Shown one piece after another: positions 32,651 to 41,320 of a stretch of 64,000 bases of DNA; position 1 is the stretch's first letter; the number at the start of each line of letters is the position of its first letter. This DNA is from DATBGS01 sp036557885 (GTDB lineage: Bacteria > Chloroflexota > Ktedonobacteria > Ktedonobacterales > DATBGS01), in NCBI GenBank assembly GCA_036557885.1, contig DATBGS010000010.1, positions 62,001-126,000 of the forward strand, written 5' to 3'. Made by a program: the position numbers and the translations under genes. Below the pieces are notes generated by a model, which did no database searches, was not told where the DNA came from, and saw only the letters and a list, made by a program, of their open reading frames with translations.

Positions 32651-34585
32651 TTACCCGACTGAGCCTTCCATCTCAAGCTGAATCAGGCGGTTCAACTCGA
32701 CGGCGTACTCCATCGGGAGTTCCTTGGTGATTGGCTCGATGAAGCCGTTCACGATCATTGAGTAGGCTTCGTTCTCGCTCAGGCCGCGACTCATCAGGTA
32801 GAAAAGCTGCTCCTCGCCCACCTTCGAGACGGTGGCCTCGTGCCCAATCTCCACCTGGCTATTCTCAATGCGCATCGTTGGATACGTATCGGTGCGCGCC
32901 TGCTCATCCAGCAAGAGCGCGTCGCAGCGCACGTTGCTCTTGGAATGCCGCGCGTTGGCGTTCATGCGCACCAGCCCGCGATACGACGCCCGGCCAGTGC
33001 CCTTGGAGATGGACTTGGAGAGAATCTGCGACGTAGTATTCGGGGCCAGGTGCGTGATCTTAGCGCCAGCATCCTGGTGCATGCCATCGCCCGCAAACGC
33101 AACCGAAAGCACCTCGCCATGCGCGCCCGGCTCCATCAGCAGGACGGCGGGATACTTCATTGTCACCTTTGAGTTGTGAACAATGAACCCCTGCGAGACA
33201 AAATTGCCGGTTCCCTCCACCTCAATATCCCACGTTGGCACCTCAACCGCTGTTGGCTCAGAAACATCCACGTCTACAATCTCAACTGTCTCCGGCAGTT
33301 CAATGGATGAGCGCCCAATCTGGCGGTTTTGCGCGAGAGTTGCGGAGCTTCGCCCGGCAGCGGCCCCAACCAATTCTGGCTGACGAACATGAGTGGAAAC
33401 ACCAGCCAGACGCGGGACAATGGCCTGCTTCAAGTGATCGGCACGCACATATGCCAAGTGATACTTGCCAGCCTGCTTATCTTCTATGTAGGAGAAGAAA
33501 GGATGGTTGGCTGTCACGCGCAGTTTGCGCTCGCCAATTGAAACAGTCTGCACTGGCTGATGACCGGAGAAGCGTTTGCCCTTCACGGTGCGGAAACACA
33601 ATGCTCCTGTTTTCTCATCATACGAGAGTACCTTCTCGCCAACTTCCAGCGCCTCAATGGTCTTCACGCCATCTGGCGTTGTCACTGTCGAGCCTTCTGC
33701 CAAGCAACCTAGATTCCCGTCCACCCATTCCATTGTCGCGTCGGCGTAAGCAGCAGCGCGCTTCGTTACCAGGTTGTAGACGTTCTTGGACCAGTTCTGG
33801 ATGGTCGTATAGCGAACACGCGCGCCACGCTGCACAATTATTTCTACTACTGCACTATGTAGACTGTCAGACGCATAGGTAGGCGCGGTGCAGCCTTCTA
33901 CATAGTGTATATATGAGCCTGGGGAAGCGATTATAAGTGTACGCTCAAACTGGCCCATATTCTGCGCATTGATGCGGAAGTAGGCTTGCAGCGGAATCTC
34001 CACCCTCACGCCTTCCGGCACATACACAAAGCTGCCGCCGCTCCAGACGGCGCTGTTCAGCGAGGCAAACTTGTTGTCTGAAGGCGGAATGACCGTGCCG
34101 AAGTATTCCTTCACGATGTCAGGATGCTCGCGCAGGGCGGTATCCATATCGGTGAAGATCACGCCCAGCTTCTCCAGGTCTTCGCGCACCTTGTGGTAAA
34201 CGGCTTCGCTCTCGTACTGCGCGGTGACGCCTGCCAAAAACTTGCGCTCGGCCTCTGGGATGCCCAGGCGATCAAATGTCTCTTTAATCTCCGCCGGGAC
34301 TTCTTCCCAGGTCTTGCCCTGGGCCTGCATGGGCTTGATGTAGTAGTAGATGTTGTCGAAGTCAATACCCGAAAGGTCAGCGCCCCAGGTGGGCATGGGC
34401 CGCTTGAGGAAGAGGTCCAGGCTCTTCAGGCGAAACTGGCGCATCCAGGCAGGCTCACCCTTCATCTCAGAGATTTGCTCCACGACTGCGCGTGAGAGTC
34501 CCTTCTTGGACTTGAACGCATAATTCTCTGGCATCGAAAAACCGGCAGAGTATTTGTCAAGTTCCGTTGTAACCAATTCTGACAT
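32651..34585 (-). CDS. sufB: Fe-S cluster assembly scaffold SufB, interrupted by a mini-intein
   Basis: 644 residues as encoded, 466 after predicted splicing, the normal SufB length. N-extein is residues 1-293 (ending WVDGNLG) and C-extein is 472-644 (starting SKVTMKYPAVLL), together rebuilding the conserved SufB sequence across the insertion point. SufB with SufC and SufD builds and transfers [Fe-S] clusters. AAGGAG lies 8 nt before the ATG, and TTGACA-18-TATAAT lies upstream. No sufC, sufD, sufS or sufU gene flanks it, which is unusual. Confidence 0.95.
   Translation of the reverse strand: MSELVTTELDKYSAGFSMPENYAFKSKKGLSRAVVEQISEMKGEPAWMRQFRLKSLDLFLKRPMPTWGADLSGIDFDNIYYYIKPMQAQGKTWEEVPAEIKETFDRLGIPEAERKFLAGVTAQYESEAVYHKVREDLEKLGVIFTDMDTALREHPDIVKEYFGTVIPPSDNKFASLNSAVWSGGSFVYVPEGVRVEIPLQAYFRINAQNMGQFERTLIIASPGSYIHYVEGCTAPTYASDSLHSAVVEIIVQRGARVRYTTIQNWSKNVYNLVTKRAAAYADATMEWVDGNLGCLAEGSTVTTPDGVKTIEALEVGEKVLSYDEKTGALCFRTVKGKRFSGHQPVQTVSIGERKLRVTANHPFFSYIEDKQAGKYHLAYVRADHLKQAIVPRLAGVSTHVRQPELVGAAAGRSSATLAQNRQIGRSSIELPETVEIVDVDVSEPTAVEVPTWDIEVEGTGNFVSQGFIVHNSKVTMKYPAVLLMEPGAHGEVLSVAFAGDGMHQDAGAKITHLAPNTTSQILSKSISKGTGRASYRGLVRMNANARHSKSNVRCDALLLDEQARTDTYPTMRIENSQVEIGHEATVSKVGEEQLFYLMSRGLSENEAYSMIVNGFIEPITKELPMEYAVELNRLIQLEMEGSVG
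33173..33706 (-). other. 178-residue mini-intein within SufB
   Basis: Intein residues 1-178 = SufB 294-471. Begins with Cys (CLAEGSTVTTPDG, block A), has block B TANHPFF (Thr and His), block F WDIEVEGTGNFVSQGF, and ends in His-Asn followed by extein Ser. All residues needed for class 1 protein splicing are visible. There is no LAGLIDADG or HNH endonuclease, so it is a splicing-only element that can no longer home by itself. Confidence 0.95.
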
Positions 34586-34675
34586 ATGGGGTTCTCCTTA
34601 TTCCTGGTTTTGCCGCCAAACACCTCCAACGGCAACCGTATGAAATCTGAGTTATTTTATCGGATTTACATCCAA

Positions 34676-34705
34676 ATTATATGACCTGGTGCCCCCTGCT
34701 GTCAA
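34676..34705 (-). promoter_or_regulatory. Promoter of sufB
   Basis: Minus strand TTGACA (34705-34700), 18-bp spacer, TATAAT (34681-34676). Both boxes are consensus. The 5' leader is about 90 nt; I see no recognised SufR or IscR site with confidence. Confidence 0.82.
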
Positions 34706-34873
34706 GATCAGGAGACAGCGTTTTCTCGCTTATTGTACTACTGCCTGGTCGGTCTTATATAAGACCGCTTGGGTGCCCGTTACCTACACCTCCTTGCTGC
34801 GTCTATTTCTCCAGCAACACTTTTTCGGATGGTTGTGCAGCAATATCCCTGACTTTTCGCAAGGAGGTATGCC

Positions 34874-35152
34874 ATGATTGTCTATGGCTATAAGACGGTG
34901 AGCACCATCATGGGGCAGGTGCCACAAACCTGCTCATCCTGCCAGCGCCAGGCCAACCAGACCATTATCCGGTCGCGGCGGTGGATGACGTTGTTCTGGG
35001 TCAAAATCTTCCCGATTACGAAGAAGACCTATATGCGCTGTTCCGCCTGTGGGAAACAAACCGAGATAGACAGCAACCAGGCCGATGCCTGGTTCAGTCA
35101 GCCGCAGGCAGTAGGCGCTGGCTCTCCGCCACAGCAACCACCACAACGGTAA
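34874..35152 (+). CDS. Small zinc-ribbon protein
   Basis: 92 residues; an excellent AAGGAGG site lies 5-6 nt before the ATG. Two CxxC pairs, TCSSC (about 20) and RCSAC (about 56), form a zinc ribbon with a Trp/Phe-rich linker between. The tail is Pro/Gln-rich. Similar small proteins of unknown role occur widely in Actinobacteria and Chloroflexota. Divergent from sufB across 288 bp. Confidence 0.82.
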   Translation: MIVYGYKTVSTIMGQVPQTCSSCQRQANQTIIRSRRWMTLFWVKIFPITKKTYMRCSACGKQTEIDSNQADAWFSQPQAVGAGSPPQQPPQR

Positions 35153-35192
35153 TCTTCTTTCGTTACGAAACACCTGATGGGCTTGTTCTGGC

Positions 35193-36077
35193 TTAGGGCC
35201 AGGTCAGGCCCATTGGGTTTGGAATGGGGATGCCACCCTGCTCCACAATGCGCTGACTGAGCGGGCGAGCCAGGCTGATCAGCCGCCCAAAGCTCGCAGG
35301 CCCAAGATACTCCCAGGGTGGCAGCGCCAATTCGTCGGTGCGATCTTCCACCCGCTGCCGGACCGCCCGGCCTGCTTCCGTCAGCGCGCCTTGTTCATCC
35401 AGCCAGCCACGCAGCACCAGCCGCGCCTGCGCAGCAGCCCATTCTTCATCGCTCCAGCCCCGGTGCGGTTGGATGGCTTCGCGCGGAGCAGCGCCAGTCG
35501 CCGCCAGCGTGATATGCGCCTGGCAGCCATCCAGCCCTTCCGCCAGCAGCGCCACCACATGTCCATCGCCACGATATTCGCGTAACAGCGTGGCCGCGTG
35601 CCAGAGCACGAGATGGGCTGCATCCGGCCAGGGCAGCGCGGCATGTCCCGCAAAGAGCGCCCGCCCGGAGACATTGCAGGCTTCCACCGCTTGCCGTGCC
35701 AATTTCGCCGCCTCAGCAACTTCGGCGGAATCTACCTGCTCACCCAGCAATCGGCGCAGCGCGGCATCAGCGCTGCTCACACGCGCAGCCAGCACCCGTT
35801 CTGGCGTAGAAAAGCGCCAGGCATCGGGGATGGCGCGAGTCACCATTGTTGGATGAAAGTTGAAAAAGGTAGCTATGACGACCTCGGCTGGCACCGGCCC
35901 CATCGCGGCGGCACGCGAGGCAAAATAGCCCATCCAATATCCCTTGAGGCCAGCAGCGGCATAGGCTTCGCGGGCTTCCGGCGCGAAATAGATCATGGCG
36001 TGGTACGGCTCAAGCGTCTTCCAGGCCACGCGAGAGACTTGTCTATCAGGCGTCTGTTGTGCTGCGCTGTTGCTCAT
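35193..36077 (-). CDS. SCO6745-family protein
   Basis: 294 residues from ATG 36077, which overlaps the end of the preceding gene by 32 nt. Recognised by the pattern WKTLEPYHAMIYFAPEAREAY, GYWMGYFASRAAAMGPV, and FNFHPTMVTRAIPDAW. The late region (SDEEWAAAQARLVLRGWLDEQGALT) resembles a winged helix. Molecular function is unknown. Last gene of the seven-gene operon that starts with an acyl-CoA dehydrogenase. Confidence 0.85.
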   Translation of the reverse strand: MSNSAAQQTPDRQVSRVAWKTLEPYHAMIYFAPEAREAYAAAGLKGYWMGYFASRAAAMGPVPAEVVIATFFNFHPTMVTRAIPDAWRFSTPERVLAARVSSADAALRRLLGEQVDSAEVAEAAKLARQAVEACNVSGRALFAGHAALPWPDAAHLVLWHAATLLREYRGDGHVVALLAEGLDGCQAHITLAATGAAPREAIQPHRGWSDEEWAAAQARLVLRGWLDEQGALTEAGRAVRQRVEDRTDELALPPWEYLGPASFGRLISLARPLSQRIVEQGGIPIPNPMGLTWP

Positions 36078-37056
36078 GGTCTTTCTTCTTTCTTCGTAAT
36101 CTCCACTCTTTGTCTTTGTCCGCGCCAAGAATCCAACCCTCTTCTCTCACACAGAGCGTTTGTGCTTCTGGCAGCAGGCCATCGGGCACAGCAAAGAACT
36201 TTCCCAGGTTGCCTGCTGCATCAAGATCAGCAAGCCAGCGCACCATCGCGCGCACCTGTGCCTGATCGCGGATTGGAAGCGTTTGGTCAATCACATCTTT
36301 TGGGAGCAGCCCAGGATAAATCTCTGCACAGATAATACACGAGCCAGCATCAGGAGTGGGGGTCGCAGTAAAACCAGTTTCAAACGGCCATACCTGGCTG
36401 ATGGACGCCAGCGTCGGGTCGTCTCGCAGGCGAGAGACGGCAGGAATGCCCAGAAGCGTTTGCCCACCCACACTGCCGCTGCCATAGAGCTTCCAGGCGG
36501 GCTGCACGCCCCGCGCCCACTGCTCTGTCCGGCGAAACCGTGCCAATGCCGCGCCTGATGAAAGTTGATATGGAAACGTGGGGCTTGTCTGGGGAATGTT
36601 TCGCAGATACACCCCAACCGGATGCCCCCAGAACGGCCCTGGCGTTGCGCCACCGCAGCGCATGTTCAGTTCATTCGCCACAGCAAAGCGGTTATTCTCA
36701 TTCGTGGAAGTGTCGCAAATCAGATGGCTGAGTTCATCCCACAGGAGACGCCAGGGCGGAGCATCGCCACGCAAGCCAAGCGCCGCAGCATAGCCGCCAG
36801 GATACCCAAAGCAAAAATCGAAGCCAACAAAAACCCTGCGATCATTGCGGGTATGTTCCAGCAACCGCTCACGAAGGTGGGCCAGGCAAGCGCTTCTTGT
36901 GCGCCAATACGTCTCTTCTTTGGTGATTGAGCCATCGCCCAGCACCTGCATCTCCGCAATCCAGAGCGCATCGCGTGCGGGTCTGGCTGGGCTGGGCTGG
37001 CTCCGGGCGCTCCAATCAACAGCGAAATAGACATCGAAGAGACGCAGCCCGCTCAT
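36046..37056 (-). CDS. DUF429-like protein, probable RNase H-like fold
   Basis: 336 residues. The start FAVDWSARS and the segment VFVGFDFCFGYPGG resemble acidic strands of RNase H-like DUF429 proteins, sometimes labelled 'CbiG-like' in databases without evidence. No cobalamin genes are here. Overlaps the preceding methyltransferase gene by 4 nt (ATGA) and the following gene by 32 nt, so it is translated as part of the operon. Function unknown. Confidence 0.7.
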   Translation of the reverse strand: MSGLRLFDVYFAVDWSARSQPSPARPARDALWIAEMQVLGDGSITKEETYWRTRSACLAHLRERLLEHTRNDRRVFVGFDFCFGYPGGYAAALGLRGDAPPWRLLWDELSHLICDTSTNENNRFAVANELNMRCGGATPGPFWGHPVGVYLRNIPQTSPTFPYQLSSGAALARFRRTEQWARGVQPAWKLYGSGSVGGQTLLGIPAVSRLRDDPTLASISQVWPFETGFTATPTPDAGSCIICAEIYPGLLPKDVIDQTLPIRDQAQVRAMVRWLADLDAAGNLGKFFAVPDGLLPEAQTLCVREEGWILGADKDKEWRLRRKKKDHEQQRSTTDA

Positions 37057-37835
37057 AGCGGCTTCAGCGGAAGCTGCACCTTCCAGGCTTCAAAGACGCA
37101 ATGCAAGGGGACTTCCGCAATCCAGGGGGCTGAATCGTCCTTGGCCCAAAACTCCTCGGTAGGCTTCGGTTCCTCGAAGGCGGTTACAGCCAACCCTGCT
37201 GAGCGCAACACGCGAAAATACCAGGAGAGCGGGCGATGGTAGGCGCGCGTGTTGACCACGTTCTCAGATACTTTCAGCCAGGGCACATCATCTGCTGCAA
37301 ACTCTCGATAGCGGCTGATCTTGCGCCAGATAGTGGTATGGGGATAAAAGTGCTCGATCACCCAGCCAGAGGTGTTCATCTTGTCGAAACAGGGGTGCGA
37401 CATGCTGGCGACAAAACGACCCTGCGGGCGCAGCATGCGCGCCACCTCCTGAATCGCGCCCTCAGCGTCCTCAATATCCATCAGGGCCATGTTGCAGATG
37501 ATCAGATCGAAGCTGGCGTCTTCCAGTATCTCCAGCCTTGCCGCGTTGCCTCTAGGATAGGTGATGCCCAGCGGCTCGCGTGCCTCGCGTGCTCGCGCCC
37601 GCTCAATGATAGGCGCGGAGGCATCCACACCCACCACCTCTGCGCCCTGACGAGCAAAACGACGGGAAAGGTAGCCGTTGCCACAGGCCAGGTCCAGCAC
37701 GCGCTGCCCGGCAACCTCGCCCGCCAGCCGCAGCAGCGGTGGGTCAATCAGCGCGCGGTGCCAGAGGTCGCCCTCATCGCCCAGCTTCTCATCCCACCAC
37801 GTGGCCATCTCTTCCCAGCCAGAGAGAGAAGTCAT
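37053..37835 (-). CDS. Class I SAM-dependent methyltransferase
   Basis: 260 residues. SAM motif I VLDLACGNGYLSRRFA (about 46-61), motif II VVGVDAS, and FDLIICNMALMDI (motif IV region). The type is the broad Methyltransf_11/25 group; the acceptor is unknown. Overlaps both neighbours by 4 nt (ATGA), the fifth gene in the operon. Confidence 0.92.
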   Translation of the reverse strand: MTSLSGWEEMATWWDEKLGDEGDLWHRALIDPPLLRLAGEVAGQRVLDLACGNGYLSRRFARQGAEVVGVDASAPIIERARAREAREPLGITYPRGNAARLEILEDASFDLIICNMALMDIEDAEGAIQEVARMLRPQGRFVASMSHPCFDKMNTSGWVIEHFYPHTTIWRKISRYREFAADDVPWLKVSENVVNTRAYHRPLSWYFRVLRSAGLAVTAFEEPKPTEEFWAKDDSAPWIAEVPLHCVFEAWKVQLPLKPL

Positions 37836-38257
37836 GCCACCACCTCAGCATCGCCGCCAGTCACTTTCTTGCCAAGTTGATTCTCTGCCCAGACATCCAG
37901 GGTAATGCGCGTACCCAATTCGCCCGCCTCCACCTTTTTAATCACGCCCTTGCAGGTCAGCACATCCCCAGGCCGCACCATATCGGAAAAGCGCACCTTG
38001 ATGCGCGCCAGATGTGGCTTGCCAGGCAACCCACTCATCCAGCCAGAAACATATTGCCCAAGGAAGCCCATACTCAACATGCCGTGTGCTATGACCGAAT
38101 CCAACCCTGCCATGCGTGCGGCGGCATCATCCAGATGGATTGGGTTGTGATCGCCAGAGGCATCGGCATAAGCCGCCAATTGCTCGCGGGTAATCGGCGG
38201 CTTCACCAATGGGTCTAGCTGTTCTCCGGAGGCGAGTTCCCCAACACTTATGCTCAT
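37832..38257 (-). CDS. MaoC-like hydratase, catalytic half-subunit
   Basis: 141 residues from ATG 38257 (AAGGAG 6 nt upstream). The hydratase-2 motif is complete: YADASGDHNPIHLDDAAARMAG followed by VIAHGML. A single hot-dog domain. It starts 1 nt after the stop of a second MaoC-like gene, an arrangement typical of heterodimeric (R)-specific hydratases or dehydratases such as mycobacterial HadAB. It probably hydrates an enoyl-CoA or dehydrates a 3-hydroxyacyl thioester. Confidence 0.9.
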   Translation of the reverse strand: MSISVGELASGEQLDPLVKPPITREQLAAYADASGDHNPIHLDDAAARMAGLDSVIAHGMLSMGFLGQYVSGWMSGLPGKPHLARIKVRFSDMVRPGDVLTCKGVIKKVEAGELGTRITLDVWAENQLGKKVTGGDAEVVA

Positions 38258-38258
38258 A

Positions 38259-38705
38259 TCACGCTCCTTCAGGGATACGCAGGATCGCCAACGTTTTGCC
38301 GGTATACACATGGGCACCGCTGGCATCTTTGCCTGTCGTTTCCAGTGTCACAAACGTCATGGTGGTGCCTTGCGCCGGGCGGCTGCGCACCTCGGCCACG
38401 CGCGTCTGGATGGTCAGCCTGTCGCCTGCCACCAGCGGGCGGCTATAAGTGTATTCCTCTTCACCATGCAGCAGGCGCATCTTGATGGGGTCAATTTGAA
38501 ATGAGGCAACAGACTGGCGAAACTTGGTTACAAACGTGGGCGGGGCAACCAGCCCAGGAAAGCCTGCCGCTCGCGCTGCGGTCTCATCATGGCTGAGTGG
38601 ATTGTTATCGCCAACCGCGTCAGCAAACTGGCGAATCGCCTCAGCAGTCACCTCAACCGTTTCTGCTTGCGATTCCGCGCCAACTAAACTTGCATCAATA
38701 GGCAT
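38259..38705 (-). CDS. MaoC N-type (FAS1-like) dehydratase half-subunit
   Basis: 148 residues from ATG 38705 (AAGGAG 6 nt upstream; the longer frame to 38810 overlaps the HAD gene and has no site). Hot-dog domain with AVGDNNPLSHDETAARAAGFPGLVAPPTF, the MaoC_dehydrat_N pattern. The conserved His of the catalytic subunit is not in the usual context, so it is the likely structural partner of the next gene, from which it is separated by 1 nt. Confidence 0.88.
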   Translation of the reverse strand: MPIDASLVGAESQAETVEVTAEAIRQFADAVGDNNPLSHDETAARAAGFPGLVAPPTFVTKFRQSVASFQIDPIKMRLLHGEEEYTYSRPLVAGDRLTIQTRVAEVRSRPAQGTTMTFVTLETTGKDASGAHVYTGKTLAILRIPEGA

Positions 38706-38718
38706 ACTCTGCTCCTTA

Positions 38719-39588
38719 CTACGAAGCGTGTGCCAGCATCCGCTCCAATACCACCGCCACGCCATCATCCATATGAGAAAGCGTGATCTCACGCGCTTGC
38801 TTGAGGACATCAGGATGAGCGTTTGCCATCGCTACGCCATGCCCGGCCCAGGCCAACATCCCCAGGTCGTTTGGCATATCGCCAAAAGCAATCACTTCTG
38901 AGGCATCCACGTTCAGCCGCGCACACAGCATCTTCAACGCCTGCCCTTTATCCACTCCGGCAGCCGCCACTTCGATAAAGGAAAAGCCAGAAAACGTCAC
39001 TTCTGAGCCATTGGCGGCAGCGCGTGTCATCTCCAGCACTGTTTCGACTGAATGAGAAGGATGCCGCACAATAATCTTTGTGACAGGCCCGCTGCATAAT
39101 GCCAGAGCATCATCTACGAGCGGCGGTTCCCTGGGCGGGCGCTGGCGCAGCGCCAGATACGCTGGCTCCATGCCAATGCTCGTCCCCAGTTCCACACAGA
39201 AACAGACGCCTGGCATAGCCTCGCGCAACCGGACAATTAATTCCCTGGCAACGGCGGTTTCAAGTGTCGTATGCTGAATGACCGCTTCCTGGTCCAGATC
39301 ATAGATCATTGCGCCATTGCAGCAGATCGCCAGACCACCCAAGCCAGCATCACGCGCAATGCCAATCAGGTTACGCGGCGAACGGCCTGAAGCCAGCACC
39401 ACTGTTAGCCCTAGCTCCTGCGCGTGCAGAAGCGCCTGCTGGTTGCGCTCTGAAACCGTCTCATCAGTACGCAGCAGCGTTCCGTCAAGATCAGTTGCGA
39501 TTAAGCGGATAGATCGAGGAGCATCTGCCAGCCCCACCTTTGTTGAAGCTGGCGCTGGCAGAGATATTTCCGTTTCCTCATTCCTCAT
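38719..39588 (-). CDS. HAD-superfamily Cof-type phosphatase
   Basis: 289 residues from ATG 39588, overlapping the acyl-CoA dehydrogenase stop. HAD motifs: IATDLDGTLL (nucleophile Asp), VLASGRSP, Lys in VDKGQALKM, FGDMPNDLGML. Family members dephosphorylate sugar phosphates, FMN or PLP. Its place in an acyl-CoA operon is unexplained. An upstream ATG (39615) is possible. Confidence 0.9.
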   Translation of the reverse strand: MRNEETEISLPAPASTKVGLADAPRSIRLIATDLDGTLLRTDETVSERNQQALLHAQELGLTVVLASGRSPRNLIGIARDAGLGGLAICCNGAMIYDLDQEAVIQHTTLETAVARELIVRLREAMPGVCFCVELGTSIGMEPAYLALRQRPPREPPLVDDALALCSGPVTKIIVRHPSHSVETVLEMTRAAANGSEVTFSGFSFIEVAAAGVDKGQALKMLCARLNVDASEVIAFGDMPNDLGMLAWAGHGVAMANAHPDVLKQAREITLSHMDDGVAVVLERMLAHAS

Positions 39589-40759
39589 TCGCGATCCACT
39601 CGCCAATTTTAACATAGCCCTTGAGCAGATCACGCGCAATGATGAAATGCTGGATTTCGTCGGTGCCTTCGTAGATGCGCGTCACGCGCACATCACGATA
39701 CCAGCGCTCAATCGGCATCTCTTTGGTGTAGCCCATGCCACCATGCACCTGCATCACGCGGTCAACCACGCGATTTACCATGTTGGAGGCGTAGAGTTTG
39801 GCAATGCCCGCGTCATGGCGCGTATCCATGCCGCGCTCGGCCTTCCATGCCGCGTACAGCGCCAGCCACTTCGACGCCTGAATCTCTACCCGCGAATCGG
39901 CAATCATCCACTGGATGGCCTGGCGCTCGGAGATGGGCTGCCCAAAAGTGACGCGCTGCTTGGAGAAATCAATTGCCATTTGCAACAGACGCTCTGCTGT
40001 GCCAACGGCGCGCGAAGCGATAACCCAGCGGCCCTGCCCAATCCACTGCATACCCAGCTTGAAGCCCTCACCCACTTCGCCCAGCACATTCTCCTCTGGC
40101 ACGCGCACATCCTGGAACGAAAGCGCCGCAGGCGACCAGCCGCCCATTGTCGGAATTGGGCTGGACTTAAAGCCCATCGAACGCTCGACAATAAAGCAGG
40201 TGAAGCCGCCGCCATGCGCGCCCGTCTCCCGATCAGTCACCGCGACGACCAGGGCAATATCGGCCTCGTTGCCGCCAGTAATAAAGATTTTCTCGCCGTT
40301 GAGCACCCAATGCCTGCCCTGTTTGACAGCGGTGGTGCGAATGGCCGAAGGGTCGGAGCCGGCGCCCGGCTCGGTGATGGCAAAGCAACTGCGCAGCTTG
40401 CCTTCAATCACCGGAACCAAATACTTGCGCTTCTGCTCCTCATTGCCTTCGTAAAGAATGTTGTCGGCGCTGCCACCAAAGGCAAAGGGGATGAGCGTGC
40501 GCCCAAGTTCCATTGCAATCAGCGCGGTCATCACCGGCCCCAGGTTGGCGCCACCATATTTTTCTGGCGTGTTGATGCCCCAGAAGCCCATCTCTTTGGC
40601 TTTCATCTGCAAGGCGTGGTACTGGTCATCGGGGATAGCGTGCGCGTGGCGCCCTTCGCTGCGCAGCGCTTCTGTTTCCAGGGGGATAAGTTCGCGGTCC
40701 ACAAAACGGCGGACAGTCTCTTGAACCATCTTTTGTTCACTGGTGAGGGCAAAATCCAT
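39578..40759 (-). CDS. Acyl-CoA dehydrogenase
   Basis: 393 residues from ATG 40759 (GAAGGAG 7 nt upstream); the longer frame has no ribosome site. Signatures: CFAITEPGAGSDPSAIRTTA, WVLNGEKIFITGG, and the C-terminal region QVHGGMGYTKEMPIERWYRDVRVTRIYEGTDEIQ, cut here to key parts: the GMGY and YEGT boxes. The FAD enzyme makes a trans-2-enoyl-CoA, which the MaoC pair downstream could hydrate. First gene of the seven-gene operon. Confidence 0.95.
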   Translation of the reverse strand: MDFALTSEQKMVQETVRRFVDRELIPLETEALRSEGRHAHAIPDDQYHALQMKAKEMGFWGINTPEKYGGANLGPVMTALIAMELGRTLIPFAFGGSADNILYEGNEEQKRKYLVPVIEGKLRSCFAITEPGAGSDPSAIRTTAVKQGRHWVLNGEKIFITGGNEADIALVVAVTDRETGAHGGGFTCFIVERSMGFKSSPIPTMGGWSPAALSFQDVRVPEENVLGEVGEGFKLGMQWIGQGRWVIASRAVGTAERLLQMAIDFSKQRVTFGQPISERQAIQWMIADSRVEIQASKWLALYAAWKAERGMDTRHDAGIAKLYASNMVNRVVDRVMQVHGGMGYTKEMPIERWYRDVRVTRIYEGTDEIQHFIIARDLLKGYVKIGEWIANEE

Positions 40760-40907
40760 GCGGTTTCTCCTTCTTTGGCGGGGGACAGCACAAGCTCCTG
40801 GCTGTCTTTTTTTGCCGACTGGACGATGTGCCCCAAGCATACCACAATAGACAAGAGAATGTGACATCTCAGTCATGTTATAAAGGCATTTTTGGTTTCC
40901 CTTGTGG

Positions 40908-41240
40908 CTATTCGTCACTATCTCTGGCCGGTTCTTGAAATTGATGGCTGGCGCTGGCGTCGTAATCCATACCATAAGCGGCTTTGAATTGGGCTACTAC
41001 CTTCAGTGTCTCCTCGCTGAAAGGCAGCTTGCGCTCAAAGACATGCAACACAACCCCTTCAAGCAATTCGCCCAAAGACATATCATCGTACTCTGCCAAC
41101 GCCTTGAGCACTTTGACCATACGCATTTCCATGCGCACCCCGATCTGTACACGTTTACCAGGAACCTTTTGCATATAACGGCGCGTGCTTACCTCATCTC
41201 GTTCCACAAGGAGTCTCCCTTTCTCATCATGATGGTACAT
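40908..41240 (-). CDS. Small ribbon-helix-helix-like regulator, probably autoregulated
   Basis: 110 residues from ATG 41240. The middle (KRVQIGVRMEMRMVKVLKAL, then MSLGELLEGVVLHV) fits a CopG/Arc-type strand-helix-helix: a basic strand, then two helices. The promoter -10 and the start codon both lie within a perfect 24-bp palindrome, and the -10 to ATG distance implies a leaderless mRNA. No database family is certain. It lies upstream of the acyl-CoA dehydrogenase operon on the same strand and might control it. Confidence 0.65.
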   Translation of the reverse strand: MYHHDEKGRLLVERDEVSTRRYMQKVPGKRVQIGVRMEMRMVKVLKALAEYDDMSLGELLEGVVLHVFERKLPFSEETLKVVAQFKAAYGMDYDASASHQFQEPARDSDE

Positions 41241-41276
41241 TGGTCCCAATGTACCACAAGAGTCTGCGAGAATCAA
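41233..41276 (-). promoter_or_regulatory. Promoter with palindromic operator over -10, start site and ATG
   Basis: Minus strand TTGATT (41276-41271), 17-bp spacer, TACATT (41253-41248). The palindrome TGGTACATTGG-TC-CCAATGTACCA (41233-41256) covers the -10 and the ATG at 41240-41238. Confidence 0.72.
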
Positions 41277-41320
41277 GGGCGACAGCAAGGCAAAAAAGGG
41301 ACAACGAGGAAGCCAGAGCT

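Noticed and set aside
33173..33706. Homing endonuclease activity in the SufB intein
   Set aside because: At 178 residues, with no LAGLIDADG or HNH motif between blocks B and F, there is no room for it.
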